A stretch of 64,000 nt of DNA. Origin: Globisporangium splendens. Lineage: Eukaryota; Oomycota; Peronosporomycetes; Pythiales; Pythiaceae. Positions 1 to 10,676 of this stretch are shown in pieces. Location of the stretch: the NCBI GenBank assembly GCA_006386115.1, contig VFIW01000004.1, positions 124,001 through 188,000 of the forward strand, in the 5' to 3' direction. A model generated the notes under the pieces. The model had not been told where the DNA came from and searched no databases. It worked only from the letters and a program-made list of their open reading frames with translations. A program made the translations under genes and the position numbers. Within the stretch, counting starts at the first letter, position 1, and each line of letters starts with the position of its first letter.

Positions 1-760
1 AGGCCCACGCCCAAGATCCCATCTACAGCAAGCATCATTGTCGCACAGTAAACATCATCGTCAGACACATACATCTAGGGCTGGCATGCATACTAGACGC
101 ACCGGATGCCACCACTTCCTTGATGCAATCGTGCAGCGCGAGCGCCTTTGTGTGATTCGGGTCCATGCGGATGAGCCGCTCGCAGTGGCTGCGACTCGCG
201 CGGTACTCGCCCAGTCCGTAGTACGTCAACGCGATCCAGTACAGACACTCCTTCTGATCATGCTCTTGCTCCAGCAGGTCTAACCAAACAACAACATTGT
301 CATATACATAGGCGCACAGCTCGTTAGCTTTTCCCATTCAACTGGTGTTATTACAGCATCACCATGCTGCACGTTGTGCGCATGCGTACCTTCGAGAAGC
401 CCAATGCCGCGGTATTTATCATCGCGCTTCTTGCTCTTCGCGAGCGCAATCGCGTATCGCAGCTTCACCTATAGCCACCACAGTCGCATACGCAATACAC
501 AGTGAATGTTCAATGCCATATACGCACACTCATGTAGTCCATATCCATCATCAACCCATAAGACAACCACCACCACCAGAACGCACCTGCGGGGACGGCT
601 GCTCTTTCTCCTGTTCCATGAGGTAGTTCTCGCGCGCGGTCTCCAGCTCCTCGACGGAGAACCACTCGGCGTCCGCCGCCATGGCCGCCGCCGACGAGGA
701 CGACGACGACGCGTTGGCGCCGGGCGATTTCCCGGGCGAAGCCGGCGCGTACGTCTTCAT
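1..760 (-). CDS. FIS1: Mitochondrial fission 1 protein (FIS1), 3' end cut by window edge
   Basis: Tail-anchored outer mitochondrial/peroxisomal membrane adaptor with a TPR-like fold that recruits the fission machinery. Exons by splice sites: 587-760, 390-468, 103-279 and 1-22 (partial); all junctions keep frame. The spliced product reads from a Ser/Ala-rich N-terminus into the first helix (FSVEELETARENY), then the FIS1 signature (LRYAIALAKSKKRDD, GIGLLEDLL) and the second TPR-like half (ECLYWIALTYYGLGEYRAS). The last exon begins DGILGVG, the start of the C-terminal membrane anchor, and is truncated by the window. ATG 760 is chosen because it lies just downstream of a CA repeat; ATG 682 is an alternative. 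Family assignment is from conserved motifs; the long low-complexity N-terminus is unusual for FIS1. Confidence 0.85.
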
Positions 761-766
761 CTCCGA

Positions 767-784
767 GTGTGTGTGTGTGTGTGT
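767..784. repeat. (GT/CA)9 microsatellite
   Basis: Uninterrupted GT dinucleotide run. On the minus strand it is a CA tract ending about 7 nt upstream of the FIS1 start codon, so it probably lies in the 5' leader. Confidence 0.9.
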
Positions 785-1139
785 AGTGTGCTTGTGTGCG
801 CTTCTTCCTTTGTTCTTCAAGGAGCAAAGCCCTTGTCGCTGCCACCTCGAGAACGTCCCACACAGTGTTCCATATACGCATGTGGATCACCACCTGATAT
901 GGAAAATGATCCGTCTCATCAGATGCACCACATACATATCTGGTACGACATTTGGCATGGAGCGCTCCAAGATATGATCCAAATGGTTTTGTGTGGGTCT
1001 ATTGAGCACAAACTCTGATGTTTGACTCGAAAGGGTTCATGAAAGCGTTCGCACATAGAAGGGGCGACCGAAGAAATGCTTTCTCTGTGTGTGTGTGCTG
1101 CCAATGACAGAAGCAAGACGCTCATGATGTTCCTGCGCA
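785..1139. other. Intergenic spacer between divergent FIS1 and 2OG-like gene
   Basis: Shared upstream region of two divergent genes. It holds a second GT-rich run near 1086-1098 and no recognisable coding segment. A missing 5' exon of the plus-strand neighbour could lie here, but no splice chain is convincing. Confidence 0.4.
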
Positions 1140-2210
1140 TTGCACACAGAGCCAGCTGCGGGCTCGCTGTCGTCGCCATGTGGAGATGACGCGCTGCAGA
1201 GTTCCAAGCTCCATGCAATCGTCGCGGAAGCTCAGCACATGGACCATTTCCACGCGTACGTTCCATCCAAACGCATACATGCAGCATCGAAAGTCTCAAG
1301 TACACAAGCTTCAACGGGTGGAGATGCACATGGCGATCCGGATGGGACGTTTGCGCTGAGTATGCACTCGGACTCGGGTCTGTTCATCGCCATGACCTCG
1401 CCGGCGTTCTTTGAAGCGCGTGCTGCTGGCAACGGCAGCCACTCGACTTCGCCTGTTTTACAGGAGATCCCGAATCCAGACCCAGCGTCCGGACTGCTCA
1501 TCAAGCTCGTCAACGGAACAATTGTGCGGCCCGTGCAGCATGCAGACGAGCTGACGATCGTGGTCGGCGATGGTTTGTCGTCGTGGATTCGGCTTCCTGT
1601 GCGCATCCCCGCGGTGGTCCACGGCATGCTCATGCCACAGACCTGCCATGGTGGACCAAACCCCATCCTGCGCGCCTGGTTTGGCAAGATGGTGCTGCTG
1701 TCCCCGGCGGCGAGAATGGCGAACACTGGCATGGCGTTTGCCGAGCACCAACGCCAGCTGGGGAGCTACGTGGCCACGAGGCAGGAATTCCCGGTCCACT
1801 TTGCATCAGCTGCGTGCTCTGGACACCCGCAGCAACATCACCGCCGCTTGGCGCTGGATCCCGTGTGCGAGTACCGCGTGTGCCACCCGATGACCTCGAA
1901 GACGAGGACGCAACAGTGCGATTCCTGGTGCAACACGCACAACATGGACAGCAGCTTCGACAACCAAGCACTCTGCCAAGCCAACTGCGTATGCTCGCAC
2001 CACCCGGCGACCGACAACACGTACCGCTGCTGGATGGCGTGCTTCGAGTATGCGGAGGACTGTCCGCGCGAGCAGCAGGGCTGCACTTCAAAGCCAAGCT
2101 CCGACGGGTCCAGACTCGCGGTCCACGCGTGCAAAACCAGCTCCACAGACTTCATCGCTGCTGACAGTACGAAGGTTCACGTCCGCATCCACATGCAAGG
2201 GAAGCAATGA
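1140..2210 (+). CDS. Putative 2OG-Fe(II) oxygenase-like protein with Cys-rich tail; 5' end uncertain
   Basis: Open frame of about 356 codons. Near residue 76 the motif MHSDSGLFIAMT resembles the HxD iron-binding strand of isopenicillin-N-synthase-like 2-oxoglutarate oxygenases. It is followed by GLLIKLVNGTIV, a hydrophobic strand with VVGDGLSSW, and PAVVHGM, where H161 is a candidate distal histidine. The last 120 residues hold about 14 cysteines in short spacings (CEYRVC, CDSWC, CQANCVC), suggesting a disulfide-rich or metal-binding tail. The first in-frame ATG is at 1239 and the frame is open from 1128, so an upstream exon carrying the N-terminal half of the fold is likely missing from this model. 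The enzyme assignment is tentative; the coding potential is better supported. Confidence 0.55.
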   Translation: MHTEPAAGSLSSPCGDDALQSSKLHAIVAEAQHMDHFHAYVPSKRIHAASKVSSTQASTGGDAHGDPDGTFALSMHSDSGLFIAMTSPAFFEARAAGNGSHSTSPVLQEIPNPDPASGLLIKLVNGTIVRPVQHADELTIVVGDGLSSWIRLPVRIPAVVHGMLMPQTCHGGPNPILRAWFGKMVLLSPAARMANTGMAFAEHQRQLGSYVATRQEFPVHFASAACSGHPQQHHRRLALDPVCEYRVCHPMTSKTRTQQCDSWCNTHNMDSSFDNQALCQANCVCSHHPATDNTYRCWMACFEYAEDCPREQQGCTSKPSSDGSRLAVHACKTSSTDFIAADSTKVHVRIHMQGKQ

Positions 2211-2379
2211 CAGGTGACAGTCACTAGCAATAGCAGCAGAGGCTGGTAGCTGACCTTTCTACTGCGACAAAGATCGATTTATATGTCTTAGTTTTGTCCA
2301 TTTGCCTATGCTTACCCATGAGTTCCCAGGGGAGCGCAAGCCATTACGCAGTCCGAAGTATTAGTTTTTCGTCTACCCA

Positions 2380-3599
2380 TCAGAGCGTTTTCGTGGCTTT
2401 GGGAGCCGCATCCTGTGATCGTTTGGAGTATCCGAAATCCTTTCGGAACGCGCCGTAGACGCCGCGGAGCAGCTACGCAATGACAAAGTACACACGTTGT
2501 GAGCCATCCCATCATTCCTGCAGAGCTACGCACACGTACTTGAATGTTGAGCGCATTGATGAAGAGCATGCCAACGAACGCCATCCAGAAGTGGGTCTGT
2601 GTCACACAAACACACCTCCATAATCAACTCCTCATGCACGCCCAGCGACATTGCAATAGAAGATAGCAGCCACGTACCGGTTGCGCAAAGTCACCCCGCG
2701 CCTGGTACACGAGCCACGTGACGCCAGCGTGTGGAACTGTGCGCGCGAGCAGGAACGTCGCCCATTGCAGGTGCCAGACCCACTTGTACGTCGCGGACGC
2801 GCTGACGCTGTAGTTGCTCATGGACATGAGCTTGCGCAAGTGCATGAACGCCGAGTGCAGTTCGCAGATGAGCGCGAGTGAGAGCAGCGGGACGCCGACG
2901 GTCTTGGTGAGCGCCGAGATGTAGCAGATGAGGATCACGACGTGGTGCACGACAATGCCCGGCGACTTGATGTACAGGCGGTGCAGCACGTAATCCCAGA
3001 GGTCGTACGCAAAGTAGCCTAGCGAACGTACAGGTTGTCATCAAAGACACGGAGGGATCAGATAAGGAAAAGCCGTGATGACATGAGCGGATGATCGCAC
3101 CTGTGGAGACGGCGGTGGCCACGAATTCGCCGTAGGACGCGCGGCTCACGTAGTCCCCGTGCACCGAGTTGTCGCACGCGAGTGCGTAGATCGCCAAGAG
3201 TGACGAGCACGTCGAGTGCAGCATCGACACGATCGTGTTGGACCACAGCAGCTGGCTGTTGTCCGTGAACGTGGCATACGACTTGACGCGCGACGCCACG
3301 AGTGGCACCACCGCCACGCGCAGGATCGTAAACGCCTGCACCGTGCAAGAAAACGGAACCCAATCGTCTACATCAGAGCATGTTTGCGCAAGGAGGGAAG
3401 ACTGGGGACAAGCACACGTACCACGGACGACGCCAATACGATCCAGAGACGAGGGTCGCTGTAGAGCTACACAGACAACAACAGCATCGACGCAAGCGCA
3501 TGAGTGCGAGCAGCTCATCAGAACAGATGCATAGGCAAATGGACGCACCATGACGGCGCACATGCTGAACCACGTGCTGGCGAGCACCTCGGTGATCAT
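2380..3599 (-). CDS. TLC-domain (TRAM/LAG1/CLN8) multipass membrane protein
   Basis: Six exons by splice sites: 3549-3599, 3422-3466, 3101-3335, 2678-3018, 2540-2596 and 2380-2472. All junctions are in frame and give 273 residues. Several hydrophobic helices surround a family-typical core: YDLWDYVLHRLY, then a paired histidine (VVHHVVILICYISALT), then LICELHSAFMHLRKL. This pattern matches the TMEM56/TLCD4 branch, proteins of the ER or Golgi linked to lipid handling, rather than ceramide synthases with a Lag motif. The C-terminus is lysine-rich (SKRSQDAAPKATKTL). ATG 3599 has an initiator-like sequence about 64 nt upstream. Substrate and exact role are unknown. Confidence 0.8.
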
Positions 3600-4583
3600 T
3601 GCGCAGGCTTTAGTATAGAGGAGATAAGCAGAGATTTAGGTCGGACGCTGCGTGGTAAACCCAGAATGGAATTGTGCTTGAACATGGGTGCGTTCTTCGC
3701 TTCTGTTCTTCTCAGACGGATCCGACCGCGCTCAGTTCCATTGTGGTCCATTTCCCACCAATCACGTCATTGATGTGTGTATTTCACCCAATAATAGCAT
3801 ATATGTAATTAATTTTAACCAATGGAAGAGGGTGGAATCAGTTGGTCCGACAGCAACGGCTGACAGTTTTCCCTCACACCACTTGACGTGACATCTGCGA
3901 CGTGTGCAGCGCAATGATTGACAAGCGCCAAGAGCTAAGGGATCCGATGCTTGCAAGTAATGCTCGAGCAAACGAGCTATGCAGATACCGTCTGTTGGTA
4001 CATCTACACACACTATTGACTGCGACGAAATGCTGCTGGGCGATTGACGCCTGACATTTCACACTTGAGTACCAACAAAACATTGCGAGACGCGTTCGCA
4101 TCACGATGCACAGTCATATCACGACAGCCATTGTGTGTGCAATGGAGCACACTGAGCTTTCATGACGCGAACTTCTCCGTCTCGGCAAAGCGTCTTGGAA
4201 AACTGATTCTTCAACTCTCCATGACATACAGAATGAAGTTTGTTTGCGCGATATTCATCCACGGCAATAACAGTGCAACGACGTGAAGTATTAAATACAT
4301 TTATATTACATTGGATCGCTTTTTTATTCTGTAATCGTCAAAGCCAGAGAAAATAACAAAAGAAGAAAAAACAGAGACACGAGGGAGCAGTTCGACTGCT
4401 GCTTCACGTGCTGCTTTGTGGCGCTCGCCTCGAGTCTCACGGACGCCTCCACAAAAGGCTATAAACAATTCGTTCTTCACATCCAAGAAAATACTCCATG
4501 GTGTGCGTCCCAGCAACTCAAAAGAAGCGCGTTGCTCCTCCTTCTTCGCTTTGGTTGATTCGCTCGAATGGACAGCCACCGGC
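3600..4583. other. Intergenic region, no gene seen
   Basis: About 1 kb between the 5' end of the TLC gene and the 3' end of the CCCH gene, which follow each other on the minus strand. It contains inverted CCAAT-type motifs (CCAATCA near 3757, CCAATGG near 3820) and an AT-rich stretch near 4290-4330 that may hold the CCCH gene's 3' UTR and polyadenylation signals. No credible coding sequence or RNA gene was recognised. Confidence 0.5.
3663..3669 (-). promoter_or_regulatory. Oomycete initiator-like element of TLC gene
   Basis: Minus-strand CCATTCT matches the oomycete Inr consensus YCAYTYY about 64 nt upstream of the TLC-gene ATG. A 7-nt degenerate motif is weak alone; position is the main support. 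Confidence 0.35.
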
Positions 4584-5423
4584 TTAGGCATCTTCGCGGC
4601 AAATGCGCTGGAAAATAGATAGGCGGGAGAACTTGGCAGTCGCAGACTCGGTGCGCGGCGACAGCGCGTCCGAGAGCGAGCCTCCAAGGCTCAGGTCGTT
4701 CTCCCGGGAGAGCTTGAACTCGGACGACGAGAACGGGTCGCGGAACAGGAACGCGTCAATGTCAGGCGGCGACGCGGGCGACGTCGAGATGGAGCTCCCG
4801 ATCGAGGTCAGCGGCGTGAGTGTGACCTGCTTGAGGCCACCAAACGGGATCAGCAAATCGATCGACTCGGTGCCGTGCGCGTACGGGTTCACCATGAGGT
4901 CCTTGAGCGGGGTCTCCTGGTCGTCCGACTCGCTGCCCGTGGACGAGAACGAGTCCATCTCGTCCTCCGGGTTATCGTCGTGGATGAAGCGGCAGCGGTT
5001 GCCGTACATGCACTTGCCCGTGGACACGAACGCCTTGCAGCGCGTGGTCTTGTACTTTGGGTGCCGCAGCACGCCGCGCAGCTCGTGCTCGCCGTGCGCG
5101 AACTGGCACTTGCTCGCGTACCGACACGCGCCGGTATCCATGAAGTGCTTGCAGAGCTCGGTCTTGTATAAATTATTGCGCGCCGTCTGCGGCAGCCGGC
5201 CGCAGTCGATGATGTCGCCGTTCGCGAGCACCTGCATGCGACCGGGGCTGCCGTACGAGGACGACGACGAGGACTCAGCGCGCTCGCCTGCAGTCGAAGT
5301 GTGCGCATCGGCAGGTGGCACTGGACCGCTCAGCAGCGCCGACATGTCGATCGCGGCGCTGGAAGGCGGCATGACGGCAAACACGGTGCCGGTCGCAGCA
5401 GCAGCTCCAAAGTCCATCTTCAT
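4584..5423 (-). CDS. Tandem CCCH zinc-finger RNA-binding protein (TIS11/tristetraprolin-like)
   Basis: Single-exon frame of 279 residues. Two C-x8-C-x5-C-x3-H fingers lie at residues 91-110 and 129-148, each led by the YKTxxC signature (YKTELC, YKTTRC) and separated by 18 residues, exactly the arrangement of the tristetraprolin/TIS11 family. That family binds AU-rich elements in 3' UTRs and promotes deadenylation and decay. The rest is Ser-rich and probably disordered, with acidic and Ser/Thr-Pro segments suited to phospho-regulation. ATG 5423 is the first in-frame ATG; the frame stays open upstream but without a start codon. An Inr plus FPR match lies about 470 nt upstream, implying a long leader. 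The RNA target is inferred from the family. Confidence 0.85.
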   Translation of the reverse strand: MKMDFGAAAATGTVFAVMPPSSAAIDMSALLSGPVPPADAHTSTAGERAESSSSSSYGSPGRMQVLANGDIIDCGRLPQTARNNLYKTELCKHFMDTGACRYASKCQFAHGEHELRGVLRHPKYKTTRCKAFVSTGKCMYGNRCRFIHDDNPEDEMDSFSSTGSESDDQETPLKDLMVNPYAHGTESIDLLIPFGGLKQVTLTPLTSIGSSISTSPASPPDIDAFLFRDPFSSSEFKLSRENDLSLGGSLSDALSPRTESATAKFSRLSIFQRICREDA

Positions 5424-7350
5424 TATTGCTGGTTGCTGCTCTTTGGTGGTCGGGTAGAACGGGTAGAGTGATGGAGGTCGTGGAGATTCCGAAATAACCA
5501 ACTCGTTTGCAAGGGTTACGTTGCTTGTCGCTTGTTTGCTGCAAGTCTTGTTTGTTGGAACCTTGTTCGTCGTGTCAAGCTGGAAAAGAGCCGAACTGAA
5601 GACGACAAACAACACAGCACTTGCAAAACTGGCTGGTGTTTGTTGTCTGTTGTTGCTGTTGCGCCGCGGCTGCACTTTCTATGGACCGCTGACCAATTCT
5701 GGCTCGCTCCTCCTCTTTTTTTGCTGTTTGCTGTTTGTTGTTGTTGCGGTGGGTGCTCGCTCTGCAAAGGGTTGTGTTGTTTGTTGGTGGTCTTTGCGCG
5801 GACGGGGTCAGCTAACACAAGAGACGCGCTCTCTCTTCTCTCTCTCTCTCTTACTGCCCCGTGGAACCCTTCGTCAGAGCGTGACAAATTTCGGAATGGA
5901 GAGACCGTGCGTTCGGGAAAGGAGGCGGACGCACCAGCAAGCAGCGACAGCATTGCCCTGTTTTAGCAGGAGGACGACGACGCCTTGTCAGCTGACGCTA
6001 TTACACTGGTACTTCTCCGCAGCGGCCATGTGGTTTGCGTGAGGGGAGGAATGATTTACCATCCCAAACACCTTATCCTTGACATTGTGTGGGCGATTGT
6101 ATGGAGTGTTGAAAGCCTCTGTTTGCCCGAGTCCAGCTGGATGATAAGCAGGCGAAGCAGGGTTTTGTGGCGCAGCATAAAAAACTTAGTCCGACCCACA
6201 GGTGGGATAAGTGCGCCAAGCAAGTGCGATTAAGTGTGCTGCAACTGCAAAAACACCCGTAAATAGGGGCTCGAGTGCAACAGCGAAAAGGGGGAAGACG
6301 CCGATTACTTTCCAACTGGCTTTTGGTGTGTGATGCTGACGTGCAGACCGTCTCGCCAGTCTTTTTTCGCTGCCCTACCCCGCTCCATTCGCAGCAGAAC
6401 CCCCAATATGCACTGACGGTCCTCATTTTCGCCCCGGATAACGCCTCTCGTCTGATATTTTCCACGGTTTTTGCGTTTGCTGCGTCAGTTTGTTGTCGTT
6501 GCGCAGGATGGCGACCACGCAAGCAACAGAAAGAGCCATTTCCCCAGCTGGGACAAACAGCACGGAAGTCACGCTGGCGCAAGCACGCCGCGCACAATAA
6601 TTGGGTGAGTTGGCTTGCTCACCGCAATATCTGAGCAAACTGGATGACTGTATAGACGCAATGCAATGCGCCAAACGGCGGATTACCAGAATTCCAGTCG
6701 AATAAAAGAAGGCATTCGCAGGCGGTTGGATAAAGTTTAGCACAGATCCCCATGTGGTTTCTGATTTGCAGCAATTGCTTGCCGCTCACCAAGACACATC
6801 AGCGTGTTGGTGCCACAAAGAGCTGCTGTGCCCACCTCAAGGCAGGCTCCGTTGCTCAATCGATGAGGCGTGCGAGTCTCGAGTAATAATAAACCACTGC
6901 ATCCGCCTGTACTACGGTACGCGTGAGCACACAACAGCTCCTCTGAGCCAAGCGAGTTTACTCTCCACCCACCCCCGTCCTGTTTGAACTTGCAAATGGA
7001 GCACCACCTGCTATTCCCGCACAAGCGACCGCTCTTGTCTTGCTCGCGCCTGCTGCAATTGCTGGTCGTGTTTGTCCGAGTTTGCCAAGTCTGCTCCGAT
7101 TTGCTTCTTCTTGTTTACTCTCGACTTGTGCTTGTCGATCTGTTTGCGCTTGCGTTCGCGCGAAATTTCGAACGCGTTCGGAATAAACAACTTGCAGGAA
7201 AGGAGCTCGCGTCGCAATTGCAACTGAATATTTTGTTTTGCTGGTTATTCTTCCATTCGCATCCTGCTGTTCATTACTGCTCTGCCGTACTACACACACA
7301 TTTCAAACGACACGCAGGTAGAACGGTAGAACGCGTACTACCTGTTCTGC
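5424..7350. other. Long intergenic region, leader of CCCH gene plus spacer
   Basis: The first ~480 nt upstream of the CCCH gene are probably its 5' leader, which includes an upstream ATG at 5953 on the minus strand just outside the predicted start site. A CT-rich simple repeat lies near 5828-5850. From 6000 to 7350 I see open frames without recognisable domains and no RNA gene. The 3' UTR of PRP3 probably occupies the right edge. Confidence 0.45.
5883..5903 (-). promoter_or_regulatory. Inr + FPR core promoter match for CCCH gene
   Basis: On the minus strand CCATTCC is followed by GAAATTTGTC. This fits the composite oomycete core promoter (initiator then flanking promoter region, GCTCATTYYNCAWTTTNYY) at about 15 of 19 positions. 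It lies about 470 nt upstream of ATG 5423, which would give a long 5' leader. Confidence 0.45.
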
Positions 7351-9530
7351 CTAGCTGGTAGATTTCTCGACGAGATCCCAGTAGTGCACAACGCCCTTGG
7401 CTTCCATGACCTTGCGCGCCGTGGCGGCCGTGCGGCACTCCTGGAAGCGGAACGTCGTGAACGCCTTGCGCGCCACCACGCCCTGCCACACCGGCTTGCA
7501 CCCGTTGCCCTTGCTCTCGGCATCGTCGTCGTCGTCGTTCCCTGACTCGTTGTCCGAGTCGTCGTGCTCGCTGGACGTGAGCCAATGGATGCGCTTCGTG
7601 AGCAGCCGCGTGTAGTGCTTGATCGCCTTCTTGCCGCCCTCGACCACCACCATGTTCAGGTTGTCCTCCTTGCAAATCAGCACGCCGCCCGTCAGGTGGA
7701 ACTGCTGCGCGTTCACGTCCACCTTGAACCGGTGCTGCGGGTTCGACAGGTCCGGGACCCTACAAATACACATTCGTTCATATAAACAATTAGCATATCG
7801 ACATGTCTGCACATATGCTGCCTGGATATGACTGTGCAGGTAGTGCGTACTTGAACACGGCAACGTGGATGTCGCCTGCAGCGTCCTCCTTGATCTTGCG
7901 CAGTTTCTTTTCGCGCCGCTCTTCGGGCGTCAGCTTGCGCGCCAAGTTGCGCATCTCGTGGTTCTTCTCGCGCTGCGCGACCTGCTGCCGCACCTTGCGC
8001 TCGATCGCCGACGGATCCGCGACCGCCTGGTCCGCGAGCACGCGCATCATGTTGGAGAGCTTCACCTTGGGCTCTGGTGGCGGCAACAGACCCAACGCGA
8101 TCTTGTCCTGCTTCTCCTTCTCGCGGTCGGCGCGGTTCTGACGTCGGATCTTTTTCCGCTCCTACACAACAAGCAGCAGACATACACACAAACCAAGGTT
8201 AGCATCAGCTTTGTATAATGCACAGGTATCAACATGATACGTGGATACGAAAACGTACTGCTGCTGTGAGCATGAGCGGCAACACCACCGGTGCTTCGTC
8301 TTTCTTGACGATCGACGCCACGCGCGCCGGGTGCTCAATCACGTGCATTGTGCCGCAGTACTTGATCTTCATCTCTGTGTACGTGACAGTGATCTCCGGG
8401 TTCTCCTTGCGGCTCTTGATCTTGATCAGACCGAACTTATCCACGTTCGCGCGCTTGTCCTTCGGCAGGTACTCGACGTCCCACCACTCGACGTCGGGCG
8501 TCTGCGACTCGGGTTTCATCGGCACGTCCACATCATACAACTCCATGGACGTCGCTGCTGCGTCCTTACTGGTGGCATCCGTGTCCGCATTTGCTGCTTC
8601 GTCTACGGGCACAATGGACTCCTTCTGGTAGCCGCGCGGGTTGCGACCAGACGTGAAGCCCGCGAGCATCTTCTTGGCTTCGCGCGCGCGCACTTGCTCG
8701 GCCTGCTTGATGTACGTCCCATGGGTCACAAACTGGAAACTCTTGGCACCACGGCTGCAGATTTTGCATACATACACAACAAAACATAGTAGTGGTTAGT
8801 GGCGATACTCATGCGTTCATATACAAGATGCACACACACATATACAGCAGCAACGTACGTACGTTTCTCTCTTTTTGATGGTGAGGCGCGGGTCGACGGC
8901 GTCGACGGCGTCTTCCTTGTCGACCGTGCGATGCGATAAGTACGGATTCGCGTTCTGCTGCGTGCTGCTGCTCCGTGCCGTCGTCGTACCGCTGCTCTGA
9001 TTTGCTTTCAACGTCGCGACGGTCGCCGGCAATGGGTCTGCGATCACGTTTCCTGCAGCGTCGATCTGTCGTCCCTGCTCATCCAGCAGCAGCGGTGCAG
9101 GCATGAACGTCCCACTCGCTATCGAACCACCTTTAGCAGTAGTAGATGTCGTAGGCGCAGCAGCAGCGCCAGGTTTCCGCAGCAGCGCTTGAATGTGACT
9201 CATCTGCTCCTGCACCGACTTGTAGATCTGGTCCGTGCGTCTACGCTTCTCCTCTGCGATGCGGATCTGCTCATCGACATCTCCATTGCTTCTTGCGGTT
9301 GCTGCTCCTGCAAACGGAATTGTGGGGACTTGTGCTGTGGCGGCAGTTCCAGGGATCGCTCGCGCGATCTTGGCGGCCGCGAGTTTTGCGAGCGCCGCAG
9401 GATCTAGAGCTGCGGATCTCGCAGGTGGCTGAGCAGGCGCTGTGGCTGTTGCTGCGGCTCCATTGGGCGTGTCGACGGCGTCGCTGAATCTGCTCTTGCG
9501 CTTGCGGCGGTTACCTTCCCCTGCGTCCAT
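7351..9530 (-). CDS. PRP3: U4/U6 snRNP protein PRP3
   Basis: Core component of the U4/U6.U5 tri-snRNP that contacts U4/U6 snRNA during spliceosome assembly. Four exons by splice sites: 8863-9530, 8259-8754, 7851-8161 and 7351-7759, giving 627 residues with every junction in frame. Recognition comes from the PRP3 domain (FVTHGTYIKQAEQVRAREAKK; GLLPPPEPKVKLSNMMRVL; RKLTPEERREKKLRKIKED) followed by the C-terminal DUF1115-type domain (QQFHLTGGVLICKEDNLNMV, VVVEGGKKAIKHYTRLL, ending VVHYWDLVEKS). The N-terminal 170 residues are Ala/Pro-rich and no PWI domain is seen, so it is shorter at the N-terminus than animal orthologues. An acidic Asp tract sits inside the C-terminal domain. Confidence 0.93.
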
Positions 9531-10676
9531 TGTCTTGCTTTGGTGGTTGAATGCTTATTTTCCTTGATACAAAAGCATCAGAGAATGGAACTGGTACTGT
9601 ATCTATTCGCTTATCTTCGCATGTGTCAATTGGGTGGAAAACGAAAGGTGTAATAGGGTAAATGGGTGGACAAATATTTGGGTGATTTGTGTGGGTGCGA
9701 TTTGTCTTATTTTGTTGGGTAAAGGGTTCGGGTAGGGAGTGTGTCGATCGAAACGGGTTTGACCCGCTCGATTTCGGATTTGTTGTTTTCTGTTTTGCCC
9801 GTTTTCTTTGGGGGATAGAGGTTTCGCGGTTATGCCGTAATTTACATTTCTTTGCGGAAACAACAATGCAGACAAAAAAAGAAAAGGAAACGTCACTTGC
9901 TTTTTTAAATTTTTGGACGTCAAGTCTCAGTTCGGACAGAGTTCATTCGAGCTAAATTGATTTCTTCAGCCACTTTTACAAAGAAAGAAGAGTATCCATC
10001 CTGTCACGCATTTTTTCGCCTCCAACTTTTTACTTTCAACGACAAGTCCACAAGGAACATTCGAAAAAAATGGAAGAAAACAGCACAAAACACGCCAAGC
10101 CCATCATCTACCGTAGTTGTTTGGTGAGAAAAATACGCTGCTTCTTCGCATGTTCGCCGAATCCACCACCCTGTTCCAACTCTCTGTGTCAAACCCAACC
10201 TTGTTTTGCAATTGTAACTGCTCTTGGAGGAAGAGGGAGGAAACATTAAAGGGGCGGGGCGAGATCTAACTTTGTACCATGCCGACTGATAGTCTCGCTA
10301 ATACTGTGAAAAAGAAAAGGGAGGGCGTTTCCAACTCCCAGCATTGCACATGCTTCGTTATGGAGGTGTTTAGTATCGAAAAAGAGTCCACCACCGCGCG
10401 CATCCACTCTAGCAGAGTGACGTGCGGCAACAAGCAACCACCAGCGCACCACAGCACCGCCGGCGCATTGGGATCGTCCAGCACCAACTGCTACTAAGAG
10501 CGACGCAAGGCATCCTCGTACAGTGTACGTACGTGTTCTGCCCGCATCGCCCTATTTTCTTTCTGTGTGTCGACACTTGGCGAAAGGAGAAGCGAGTCGT
10601 TGGCAAACTTTCCTGAGTAGTTGAAGATCCAGACCGCGTCGCCCTCGCTTTTGTGAGTATTTCCACCGACGAAGCG
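9531..10676. other. Divergent promoter region between PRP3 and DCP2
   Basis: About 1.15 kb separating two head-to-head RNA-metabolism genes. Lower GC than its neighbours with T-rich runs (for example 9640-9720). No coding segment is credible. Confidence 0.5.
9582..9588 (-). promoter_or_regulatory. Initiator-like element of PRP3
   Basis: Minus-strand CCATTCT matches YCAYTYY about 52 nt upstream of the PRP3 ATG, a plausible start-site distance for a compact oomycete leader. Confidence 0.4.

Noticed and set aside
6073..6597. Minus-strand frame of 174 codons in the PRP3-CCCH spacer
   Set aside because: Cys-rich but no recognisable motif, no splice signals and no promoter; treated as chance.
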